From: Cavia porcellus
Lineage: Eukaryota > Chordata > Mammalia > Rodentia > Caviidae
Reading direction: 5' to 3'
Assembly (NCBI RefSeq): GCF_034190915.1
Contig: NW_026947500.1
Coordinates: 20,582,501-20,646,500 of the forward strand
Length of the DNA: 64,000 nt
Below, one piece after another: positions 23,410 to 33,198 of this stretch; within the stretch, counting starts at the first letter, position 1, and every line of letters begins with the position of its first letter. The notes beneath the pieces are model-generated. The model saw only the letters and a program-made list of their open reading frames with translations. It was not told the DNA's origin and made no database searches. The translations under genes and the position numbers were made by a program.

Positions 23410-23810
23410 GTTCCAAAGAGCCTTTTAAGGCCACACCTTGTAACAATAAGCTTACAAACTGCTCTTCATGTGCAAAAATGTTTGCTTCCTAAGTGCGCCC
23501 TGTTTTGGCACCCTCAACAGTGTGTACTCCATTTTAAATGAGTTTTTGAGATGTACGCAAATGACTCAGCGCACAGATTCAGTTTTTGTCAGATACTAAA
23601 AGCAGTTGTCGAGATGTATCTTTAAATGTAGCGTGAACACAGATTCCTTAAAATATGGAATTTTACTCCCCTGAAAACTGTACTTTTATTCCTGTTAATC
23701 TTTGAATGTAACACTGTAGCAGGTACCAATAGGTGAAAAAAAATGATCCGCGTACAATCCCAGCAGCTTTACCACGCCATGCCGTTAGGTCACGAATGGA
23801 ATTGACCTTT
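23410..23810. other. No gene recognised
   Basis: AT-rich with some retained CpGs (gcgtgaac, gatccgcgtac). It may be the outer flank of the NUP153 retrocopy or older unique sequence. Confidence 0.4.
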
Positions 23811-23813
23811 GTC

Positions 23814-24215
23814 CTACCTCAAGTGTGGTGGCCTGTGTTCGTCATGATCATGTAGAAAGGCAGCTCTCCTGGGGTACTTTTTGACCATTGGTCTAAACAG
23901 AATTCGCACAAAGTCAGTTTCAGAGTCTAGCTGGCTTTCCTCAGAAGGTGGTGAATCTGGCCTCCTCCCATCTGGGGTTGGGAGAGGTGCTGGGTGAGCT
24001 GAGTGGGAGAGGTGGGCGGCGTGGGGGAGGGCAGTTCTGCAGGTGGAACCCGCTGAGAAGGGCAGAAACCTGGGCCCGTGCAGTTTTGCCCTCTCAGAGT
24101 TAGTTTCTTTCCAGGGTTGAGACAGCATTTTCCTGACTTGAGGTCTGTGGGCTCCTTCTGACTGGGCTCCTTTGAAACTCCTGATATTCAGAAACCGGCC
24201 CCTTGGAAGTCTCAT
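23814..24215 (-). other. 133-codon open frame, no known homology
   Basis: ATG to stop on the minus strand, on the same strand as and about 0.9 kb upstream of the NUP153-derived ORF. Pro/Ser-rich centre with a C-terminal segment SETDFVRILFRPMVKKYPRR. No family is recognised. It may be chance. Confidence 0.2.
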
Positions 24216-24229
24216 TTGCTATCCTGGCA

Positions 24230-24600
24230 CCCAGCACATTCTGGTTTGGTTTGGGCTTTGGACCCTAGTACAGTAGTGTTGTGGCAAAAACTGAGTCAAC
24301 AGTAGCCAGTAGTTCAGGAGAAAAAAGGAAACTTTACTGACACTAGTGAACCCCAGAGGAGTAACCTCCAAAGTCTGAGGCCCTGATTACAGAGATCTCA
24401 TCTTTTTTATAGGGTGGCAAATAGAAGTTACCAGAACAAGATGAGCTAGAGCTGAAGACGATGGCACAGTGGTATCTTGAGGTGAGCACAGTTGTATCTT
24501 GAGGTGAGCACAGTTGTATGTAACAAAGGTGCTTTCAGCACATTCACAGCAGTTTCAGTTTGCTGGCAAATCCTATGATTTGGCTGAGTTCGGTGGCAGA
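24230..24600 (-). mobile_element. Putative LTR fragment
   Basis: Minus-strand LTR-like layout: a TATA-like CCCTATAAAAAAG at about 24.41 kb and a downstream AGTAAAGTTTCC near 24.33 kb. Contains a 22-bp tandem duplication at 24472-24515. No family or termini are fixed. Confidence 0.35.
24472..24515. repeat. 22-bp tandem duplication
   Basis: Two exact copies of a 22-mer with core gtatcttgaggtgagcaca. Confidence 0.95.
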
Positions 24601-24609
24601 GAACCGAAT

Positions 24610-25900
24610 GGCTGTAGTTAGGTCAGGATTTCTGCTTCAGGTTGGTGCTGTGTACTGAGGTGGAAAACAGTAAACCTTTCTTGGATGTGTGCACGTGTGT
24701 GTGCTGCTGTTTTGTAGAAACGACCCCATGGTTGTGTAAAGTAAGAATATCTGGGGCCATGTTCATGTATTTCAGGGGTGTAGAAATTTCAATGAGTATT
24801 ATCCGAGGCTGTCTGTATTTCACACTGGGGTGTTGTCAGCCTAACTGTGGAGAGGTGAGGTGTGCATTTGCACAGGAGGGGATGGGAGAGCTATTCATAG
24901 GGCCTGAAGGTATTGCCAGCTGGGAGTTAATTTGGGGTGTGTAAGTGGCTTTCTGTGTGTTTTTTAAAGGCTACACTGTAGATATTTCTGAGTATTGGGC
25001 AAATGGACTGGTTCTGTTCATGTCCATCTGTGGATGGATGACTTAGGTGATTTTATTAATAGAAAAAGAAATTGTTAGGAGTAGTCCAAGTGTATTTCTT
25101 TGGAGAATGTGGGTATTCGTAAGAGCCTATACAAATGTTTCAAGCATTTGTTGGGGGAGGTTTGCATCCTGCAAATGTGGGCTGTGGTTGTCTTTTAGAG
25201 GATGTAAATATTCAAGTCCTGGAAAATATTTCACTGTGTGTCTACTGTGAGTGGAAATTTTGTGTACATTAGTACACAAAATCCCTGTGTGTGTGTGCAT
25301 GTGTATGTGTGTTGGTGCTGGGCATTGGGCACAGCCCTCAAACATGCAGCATTAGTGTGTTTCCAGTATGTGTGTGTGTGAGTTCCAGCCTGGAGTCTCG
25401 GACCTTGCAGATCTGCGATCCCAGGCTCCGTGAGTACACAGAGAGGCTAACTCATCCCTCTTTGTCTTCACTCTGGAATGGAACCCTTGAAGATACTGTT
25501 GACGGTGCTTGAACTATGGTCTTGGGGTGTCTGTGTTTGTGTTCACATATTTGAGAAGGGCAATGCGTCTGTGAGTGGGTGTATCTCTGAGTTCATGGGT
25601 GTGCACTGTCTGTGTTCTGAGAGATGTGAGAGGGCTCTTTGGTATGCTTGGATGGATAGCAGCTGTGTTGACTGTGTGTACTCAGTAATTCCGCAGTATG
25701 TGTGTTGAAAAGTTAAGGGTTTCAGTGGGGACCTTTTCTGTGTGGTCCATGAGACCACTGTATGCGTGGTGTATTTGTGTGCCCGTGTCAGAAGGGTGTT
25801 CACTGTGTGTATCTCGCAGTGGGGCTGTTCCACGTGTGCCCCTGTAGATACAGGACTGAATATAAACACTCCCGGGGACAGAGGTTCTTTAATTCAGTAA
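24610..25900. repeat. Degenerate GT-rich tract
   Basis: About 1.3 kb strongly enriched in TGTG/GTGT and 'gtgtgtctactgtgagtg'-type phrases, with short pure (GT) runs near 25.28 and 25.37 kb. It looks like an expanded and decayed microsatellite or minisatellite. No gene is recognised. Confidence 0.5.
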
Positions 25901-26208
25901 AAGTCTAGGTGGTAACCAGGGCCTGTCTGGGTGTTCGGGATGCAGGAGGCATTTTTGCCACTGGTCATTTTTTCCTGGCTCTGTATCCAGTCACCTCAGG
26001 TTGCAGGGTGTAATTAGTCATGCTGGGATAATCACACCACATGAACTAAGAGTTAAGGGTTTCTTACCTTGCACTGGAGGGGCCGTGTCTACTAGTACGC
26101 TGTTAGTGTGTGTACGCAGCCTTAGTGTTTAATACGCATGATGCGGTGCTGTATAGCAAGAACACTCAGATGACTGGAAGTACATGTACTTGAGACTTTA
26201 TGTGAATT

Positions 26209-26420
26209 CTCAGTTGGGCAAGCCTGTAAACCCAGCGCTTGAGAGGCCGAGGGAGGAAGAGCAAGGCAAGATGAGGGCCAGCCTGGGCTGCATAGTTCAA
26301 GGCCAGTCTGAACTTCATAGCCAGATCCTGTCACAAAACAAAACAAAACATAACACTGCTTGGCAAGTGTGAGGTCCTGAATTTGATTTCCAGTACCAAA
26401 AAACAAAACAAAACAAAAAC
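26209..26420 (+). mobile_element. Dimeric B1-ID-like SINE
   Basis: B1-like left part (gggccagcctgggctgcat) followed by CAAAA and an ID-like right part (gcttggcaagtgtgaggtcc tgaatttgatttcc), then A-rich tail. Confidence 0.75.
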
Positions 26421-26681
26421 CTGATGGACTCTGCCAGAGAAGAAAGCAGATACTTTGTAGCTATTAAATATTTTAAAATTTAAATTTATGCAAATACAAT
26501 CTGTTCACCTCCATAGAGAACTGTAAAAAAAAAGTGTTTAGTCATTTATTGGTCATGCTTTTCCCATTTTTGAAGAAGTGAAAAAAGCATAAAATGCGTC
26601 AGATTTTTAAACCACTCATCAGTCAGGAAGCTGAAGTGCTAATGTTCAATCCTGGCTCCACCTTTTATTAGCTAATTTTGG

Positions 26682-26852
26682 CTTTTTTTTTTTTTTTTTT
26701 GTCTTTTTGAGACAGTGTCTCGCTGTGCAGTTCAGGCTGGCCTTTAGGCTCACTTTGTAGCCCAGGCCTGTCTTGGGTTGGCAATAATCCTACCTCTGCC
26801 TCCCCTGGAGTGCTGGGATTACAGGAAATGTGCCACCACACCCAGCTAAATT
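26682..26852 (-). mobile_element. B1-like SINE
   Basis: Poly(T) then gagacagtgtctcgctgtgc ... gtgctgggattacagg. Confidence 0.88.
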
Positions 26853-27081
26853 TTGCCTCTTTATGGTTTAACTATCTTATCTGTAAAATGGGAATGACAC
26901 TAGTATCTCTCTTCAGGGTTGTCATGAAGATTAGATAACTGCATAGCAGATTCCTAGTATGTGAAGTGTGTTGTACAGCTGTGAGCTGTTCTTTGTATTA
27001 GTTTAGCATTAACCAGATCATGTACTGTTTTTTATTGCCTCTCTTGGTGACTGTGCCAAGTTGGAGAGAACTGAGTTTATT

Positions 27082-27256
27082 TTTGTGTGTGTACTGGAGG
27101 CGAGGGGGGCATTGGCTGTTGAATCCGGAGATGCTTTGCCATTTAGCTACATCCTCAACGTTTTTTTTAAGACAAGGTCTAAATTGCGACCCCTCCTGCC
27201 TCAGCCTCCTCAGTGTTAGGACTGATTGCAGGCATGTGCCACCATGCCAGGCAGTG
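27082..27256 (-). mobile_element. Dimeric B1-ID-like SINE
   Basis: ID-like part (tactggaggcgaggggggc ... atttagctacatcctcaac), T run, then B1 reverse complement (cagcctcctcagtgttagga). Confidence 0.65.
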
Positions 27257-28610
27257 GATCTGCTCTTAGCAGTAGCTATGACTCTTGCCTGGTGGTCCTT
27301 TTCCCTTCCCTTCTTGCTAGGAGTCACCAGGGTCAAGGAGAGGTCCTTGAAGGAGAGTATTTGGAGGTAGCCAACTACAAAGTCAAGATGGCTGCTAACA
27401 CATCCTGCTTGTTACCAGCAAATTCAGCACCACAAATATCACAATCCTCTTTCCTCCCTTTACTACTCCAAACATAAATTAACATGAGGAGCTCTGGAGT
27501 TGGTCAGTAACCTCATTCATTCAGAGGAGCTGCAGGACATGCCTTGTGGGATCAGGGCGCAGTGACCTCAGTACATTTGCTTCTCTTCACTGTGGGTTAC
27601 CAGCAGCTCCAGGGCACAGGAGGAGAAATGCTGCCAGGATGGGCATGGACTCCAGCTCAGCCTTCTGAGCACCTGCTGCCTCAGACAGGTGTTTTCCGGT
27701 AAGAGAAAAGGAGGCAGATTTGGAGAAAGTTCCTCCCCAGCTATGAACCCTGAAATCCTGTGTTCAGCTGATAAAAAGTCCCATAATCATGGCATTCATT
27801 TGCAAGCATAAAGATGCAGGAAGGATAAAGGCAGAATGGATTTTGCCACTCTCAGGTGTTCTTTGTTGGTCGAACAAGATTCCTGTGCCTTTCTAACCTT
27901 TAGGAACCTTGCAGGTAGCAAAGTCCAAACACAGGAACTCTGAAAAGGAGCCGCCTGCCCACGTCCCATCAGCCTTCGTCCCCTGGCTGAAGTGTCCAGC
28001 ACTGGGAGGTGGATGTGCAGGGCCAGGCCAAGGGCGGCTGGGCACTCCAGGGTTCCCGGATACTGACCTGCTGCTCACCCTTCCCGAAGCAGAGACAAAC
28101 TCAGCGGGGAGATACAGCTGCTCACTGGTTACACAAACCGCCTCCCTAAATTTCCCAGGAAGACAAAGTCACCTTTTTAAAAAGAATAAATTTTATTTCA
28201 ACCAATACACTTACAGAAAACGTTCATAAACTAGTACAGGGAGTTTCCATGTATCCCTCTCCCAGCAATCCCCCGGGTTAGAATTTCACATTTTACTAAA
28301 CTCTCGGTGCTCTGGTTTTTAAGGTCGCCAGGAGCCAGGTACGAAAGCCCCTAACCACGCATGCGCTGTGGAAGGAGGCGCGTGGTCAGCTGTCAGGACA
28401 GGCAGGGCACCGGCTCCTTAGAGACACGGAGACCTGCACGGCTCCCACTGCCCCTGGTTCCCTACGCCGGGAACCAGGGAGGGAGAACGCGGGGCTAAGG
28501 GCTCCACCGCTGATGCCATCTGCCACAGGCCTTGGCTTTGCTACCTTCACGAATGGATTAGCCTCTGTGCTCTTGGGAGGAAAGTTGCTAAACAAATAAT
28601 TCTTCTTTGG
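27257..28610. other. No gene recognised
   Basis: Includes an A/T stretch at about 28.17-28.30 kb that may be an old LINE fragment. Otherwise no exon or repeat is recognised. Confidence 0.45.
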
Positions 28611-28744
28611 TTTTTTTTTTTGTTTTGTTTTGTTTTTTAGGCAGGTCTCACTATGTAGTCCAGGCTGGCCTCAAACTCACGGCAATCTTTCTGCCTCAGC
28701 CTCCAGAGCACTGGGACTACAGGCTTAGCCCACCACACCTGGTT
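28611..28744 (-). mobile_element. B1-like SINE
   Basis: T-rich start, ggcaggtctcactatgtagt, cagcctccagagcactggga. Confidence 0.85.
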
Positions 28745-28812
28745 TTAGGCAAATATTTTCCAATTGTTCTCAGGTCAAAGAACAGAACATATTAGAAAAC
28801 ACTGGTTTACGA

Positions 28813-28948
28813 AACAGTGTAATTGTAATCCCAGCATTTGGAGGCTGAGGCAGGAAGATCACTGCAAATCTGAGACCAGCCTGGGCTACAAAGTGAGCGC
28901 AAGGCCAGCCTGAACTGCAGAGTGAGAACCTGTCTCAAAAAGACAAAA
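28813..28948 (+). mobile_element. B1-like SINE
   Basis: Body with the duplicated block and caaaaagacaaaaaa tail. Flanked by cagtgtaatt on both sides (target duplication). Confidence 0.88.
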
Positions 28949-29559
28949 AAGCAGTGTAATTATTAGAACATGTGGGGACCATTTTGAGTTTCTTTGCCTC
29001 AGTGGGAATATGGAGATTAATTCCTGCATTTTAACAGCTGTTAAACTGTTGTGGGATACAGATCTTTTAAAAAGAAACCTTTGTCTATGTTTTTGAATTT
29101 TCCCGTCATGAAAATGTATCTTTCCTACAGGCAGAGAGGCTGCTAAACACTGAAATGCTGCTGTAAGGCAGCACCTCGCTGCTGAAGGCCTCTCAGCCTC
29201 CTTCTCCCCTCCAACCCTCCAGCTGAGAAGAAGGTAGGGGGTGCAAAACTGGCTGGGAAAATGAGCGAGACCTGTCAATTTGGAGATCCCAGGACAGTGT
29301 CAAATAATTCCCAAGAACCCCTATGTGGGACTTCTCCAGTGCTCAGCGTCTGGGGTGACATGCCTTGTGTGCTGACAGAGAGGGCTCTGCGTGCCCGCTG
29401 CACCTCCTGCACCCCAGGCTGGCCACCCCTGCGTTAGGAGGTGGGGCCGGCCTGGTAGAAGGAAGTTAGGTCAGCAGGGTGTGCCCTTGAAGGGATGTGC
29501 CCCAGCCACTTCCTGTCTCTCTTCCCTTCTTGGCCTCCATGAGGTGAGCAGATTCCCAC

Positions 29560-29700
29560 ATCCCTCACTCCCACCACGACCTTCTGCTCTCCCAGGGCAG
29601 AAGGCAACAGGCCAAGCAGCTATGAACTGCAACCTCTGAACCGTGAGCCGAAATAACCCTTTCTTCCTCTCACATGTTCCGTCAAAGCAATGAAAACCCA
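29560..29700 (+). mobile_element. MaLR-type LTR 3' fragment
   Basis: Carries 'agctatgaactgcaacctct ... gtgagccgaaataacc ...' typical of the MaLR LTR 3' part. Confidence 0.55.
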
Positions 29701-30430
29701 CTGTCCTACCCAGCAATGGCTTGCGCTTTTCTGGCTTCATCCTAGAGATGCTTTTCTTGTCTATGTGCACCAATAGCTGGTAATAAAAAGGAAATTCAGA
29801 TAGGGATTCTGTGCTCCAGGAAACCTTTGATTTCCTGAAAGCTACGGCAGAGCAGTGGCTACTGGGCAGGCGAGTTTCTGACCCTTGGCAAATCCGGGCA
29901 CTCAAAATGTATGCAGGGCACACAACAAACAACTCGAGCACCAGGGAACCAAGCAGTGAAACAAAGGATGCAAAAGGGAGAAAGGCACCAGACACTGAAA
30001 TCACTGACGTGTGTGGCTTTGCTAGTTTCATATGGCACAGAAGTACATTTTAAGTAACTCTTCTTAGTTAGGTCCTATTCTTTAAGAAACCTCCAATGTT
30101 TAAAAAATACCCAGACTCCTGTACTTGAAAGGTATTTGATACAGGGAAAAACTAAAACAGCAGAAAAAAAGTCCGAGTTCACACAGGGTGTAACTCTTAT
30201 TTTGCCATACAGAGGCCCCACAATGTAACACAGCAAGGAAATTAGACTTCCTTTATCCTGTCCAGTAGTTGTTTTTATGATGCTTTTAATAAGAAAAAGA
30301 CCCGGAGGAACAGGTCTTTGAACTACATTTCCTCCTCATCCTCTCTCTACCCAACAAACCATAACTTGAAAACTCACTTGTATCTCCCTTCAACCGCCCT
30401 CTTCAGTGCCACGGCAAAAATCCCCATCTT
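29701..30430. other. No gene recognised
   Basis: No exon or repeat family is recognised. Confidence 0.45.
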
Positions 30431-30521
30431 GGGGTTAGGGATTTTGCTCAGCAGCATACGCAACTGCCTTGCAAGCAGGCGGTCATGAGTTCGATCCCCA
30501 GTACTGATTTAAAAAAAAAAA
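30431..30521 (+). mobile_element. ID-like SINE
   Basis: ggggttagggattttgctca ... gttcgatccccagtactg with A tail. Flanks aatccccatctt / aatccctacttt suggest a target duplication. Confidence 0.88.
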
Positions 30522-30799
30522 TCCCTACTTTCCTCCTAGTAACAAGGGCTGCGGGACAGCTCTTGGGGCTCCCTCTTCTGGCCATTGCTGGGAGCAGGCG
30601 GTAAAGCCATCAAGTAAGACCCTCTTCGTCAGAATTCCAAAAAAAGCTGATTCTTTAAAAAGAGTTGGTTCCTACTAGTTTGCTTGGTATTTTTGATCTC
30701 CAGTTTTCAAAAAGGATTTTGATGCCCTGAATTGGAAGCACCAACATCATGCTCAGATGACTTTCAGAAGCAAACTGAAATAAGAACTCCTAGGGCTCA

Positions 30800-31460
30800 A
30801 TCACAGTTAACATGATTAGCCACAGGCAAAGGGCTGGCGGAGACACTTCTGTAAAGATGCACAAAGGGTCAGCAAGCACCTGAGAAAATGCTCACTATCA
30901 CTAACGGATGAATTAAGGAAACACAAATCAAGGCCAGAATACTCACTGGGTGGTTACGACAGTGAACATGTGTGATTTCAAGGATGCTGGGAAACTGAAA
31001 GCCCTGCTGGCAGGAAGAGGCAGGGTATAGCCAACAGGACCGTACGGCAGTTCCTCCAAAGATCAAAATAGCGTCACCGTACAATGCGGCAATTCCACTT
31101 CTGGGTGTTTACCCAGAAGAATTAAAAGCAAAGTCTTGAAGAGTCCCTTGCACACCCACAGCCACAGCAGCATAGTTTGCAAGAGGCAAAAAGTAGAAGC
31201 AGACAACAGGTCTATCAACAGATACACAGATAACAAATTATGCACACAATGTATTCAGCCTTTAAAAGGAAGGAAGCTCTAATGCATGGTGGACGAACCT
31301 CAGGGTCTTCGGACAGTCACAAAAAGACTCCTACCGTAGGATGTCCCTCAGACGCGGTACCTTAGGCTGTCAGATTCCCAGAGACAAGAAGCAGAACGGT
31401 AGTGGCCAGGAGGGAGAGGTAGTGGCCCACAGGGTGTCGGTCAATAGATACCAATTTCAG
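30800..31460 (+). mobile_element. Old LINE-1 3' fragment
   Basis: L1 ORF2/3' UTR phrases such as gaaaatgctcactatcacta, attccacttctgggtgttta and tagtggccaggagggagagg. Strongly diverged. Confidence 0.6.
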
Positions 31461-32634
31461 TTCCACAAGATGACAAGACTCTGGAGATCAGCTGCAGATA
31501 ACATGAAGACACTTGATGCTACTGACTGTAGGAGCAAAGTGGCTGAGATCATCAATTCTGTTGTGTATTTTACAAGAATTAAAAAGCATTTTTCTAAAAA
31601 GTAAAGACAAGCGACACATGGCTGATCTGTCATCTCGCCCTTTGCTGCCCCCTCTGACGCAGCTTCTAGGATCTCAGGAAGTGACAGCAGGAGAGGACTG
31701 AGTGATTTACTTGAATTCGAGTGGAGAGAGCAACTTGAAAAGGTCCTGGCAGTGACCAGTAAAGACCGGACTGGGAGGAGGGGCTGCTGGCTCCCAGGCT
31801 GGGGCTCAACCTGCGTCAGGTCAGAAAGCGGCACCCCAGGAAGACAGCGCCTTTGTGCATGGATCGCTTCACAGCGGAGGCTTCGAGGTCTGCAGCTGCA
31901 GGCCGGGGGTCTTCTCTGAAGCAACCTGTGGACCCAAGGACAGGTCCACCATAGGAGAGCACAGCTGCCTTCAAAATGCTCTAGAAACTCCACGGGACAA
32001 GAAAACTGAGCACCTACCACGGAGGCCGAGACCACATCAGACTCCACGCCAGAGCTCTGAGGGGCTTCATTTCTGGCCATTCTCTTTCTTCAGGTCCAGT
32101 CATCCTCCCTAATAATCACCTGCTACCCCTCAAAACACTTGCGGCACCCCATCTTCCCTCTCAGTGAAGAAACTGATCACCTGGCCCTTGAGTATGGTAT
32201 TCTAAATGCTCCACGCACAGCTATACAGTAATTCATCTGGATGCATTTTCTCCTGTCAAGCTGTCTTTTGCCAGTTCATTTGGGCAAAGACTCAAACCTC
32301 CGAGAAGCACAGAGAGAAATGTCCACTGCCCCACCTCCTGCCTCACACCATTTCCTGATGGGGAGATCAAAGGTCACCCCTGTCCTTCAGAACTCCTTCC
32401 CAACCAATGTCTGTCCATCTGTCTGGGTCACAGGCAAGCCCGTCAGGAGTCACACCTCTTGTTGAAGCCCTCGAACAAAACTGGAGGGACACAGAGAAGC
32501 CACTTGGCAGAACTTGCCCTGAGCGCTGAGTTCTGCAATTTCTCTCACATGAGGCCTACCAGGAGTGTCGGGCTGTGCTGGGAAGCTGGTGTGCTCAGGG
32601 CTGTGAGCCACCTGTCAACAGTGACACACAGGCT
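31461..32634. other. Intergenic, no gene recognised
   Basis: Downstream flank of SLC35D2. A 207-codon minus-strand frame (31457-32080) has no recognised homology and lies partly in old L1 sequence, so it is treated as chance. Confidence 0.45.
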
Positions 32635-32654
32635 GAGGGGTTTATAGAAATGAT

Positions 32655-32660
32655 TTTATT
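32655..32660 (-). terminator. AATAAA poly(A) signal candidate, distal
   Basis: A minus-strand AATAAA followed about 25-50 nt downstream by a GT-rich stretch (TGTGTGTCACTG). This is the arrangement expected of a real cleavage signal, so it is the likelier end of SLC35D2. Confidence 0.5.
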
Positions 32661-32738
32661 TCACCCAGATCATTAGGGAGTGATGCCAGTATGACTCACA
32701 CCAAAGCTAACAACCGTTCTGCTGATTGACGGACTGAT

Positions 32739-32744
32739 TTTATT
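32739..32744 (-). terminator. AATAAA poly(A) signal candidate, proximal
   Basis: A minus-strand AATAAA in the SLC35D2 3' UTR, about 350 nt after the stop codon. It could give a shorter transcript. Confidence 0.4.
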
Positions 32745-33092
32745 AAACAGATGTTTGTTGAAGGCAATAAAGCTGTTCCTGTAGCACCCTGCCGTGGTGG
32801 TCATGGGACTAGGGGCCGGGGGAGGAGTCGGGATCGAGCATGGCAGTGAAGTGGGGTACAGGGTGAGCAGGACCCCGTCCTCTCCTTCCGCCCCCAGGGC
32901 TGCTTCCTTCTGGCCGCCAGGCTCTGCATCAGGGCCTTCCTCAGGTCCCTGCCACTCACCATGCCCTGAGATGGTGGTCACCATCTGTGCTATAACCAGG
33001 GTGGTGAGGGTCCCCCACTCTGGCTGTGCAACCCAGCCTCGAACGCCTGCCCAAGCCGGTCTGCAAGTCAGTCTGCAGTCCTGCCCCCACAC

Positions 33093-33198
33093 CTAACTCT
33101 TCGCGTCCCCAGGGAGGCTTTCGTTTTCCTCTTCAGCAGGGTTAGGTTTTAATTGGCTGCCCAGGGTTAAGAAGGAGTATCTCAGGCCTCCAGCCATG
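33093..33198 (-). CDS. SLC35D2: SLC35D2 exon 11, C-terminus and stop
   Basis: 106 bp of coding sequence. It completes the Cys codon, then reads [20 protein letters not shown] and an acidic tail ending GDAKS and TAG (33093-33095). Acceptor ...CTTTTAG. The tail is poorly conserved against human, while the first 17 residues are near-identical. Confidence 0.95.

Larger units (their letters stand above)
32635..33092 (-). other. SLC35D2: SLC35D2 3' UTR (putative)
   Basis: No coding signal is credible between the SLC35D2 stop and about 32.635 kb. The open frame visible here on the minus strand is a by-product of GC-rich 3' UTR sequence. The right limit is firm (stop codon). The left limit is inferred from the poly(A) signals. 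Confidence 0.6.

Noticed and set aside
25280..25400. CRISPR-like or regulatory array in repeated GTGT phrases
   Set aside because: Repeats are irregular and unspaced, and the genome is mammalian. It fits a decayed microsatellite region.
27020..27370. 116-codon plus-strand frame
   Set aside because: Overlaps an antisense dimeric SINE, which supplies most of the frame.
31457..32080. 207-codon minus-strand frame
   Set aside because: No recognised domain, partly overlaps the old L1 end, and is not positioned to be an SLC35D2 exon.
32673..33092. 139-codon minus-strand frame after SLC35D2
   Set aside because: It begins just after the SLC35D2 stop and lies wholly in the GC-rich 3' UTR up to the poly(A) signals. 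No domain or homology.
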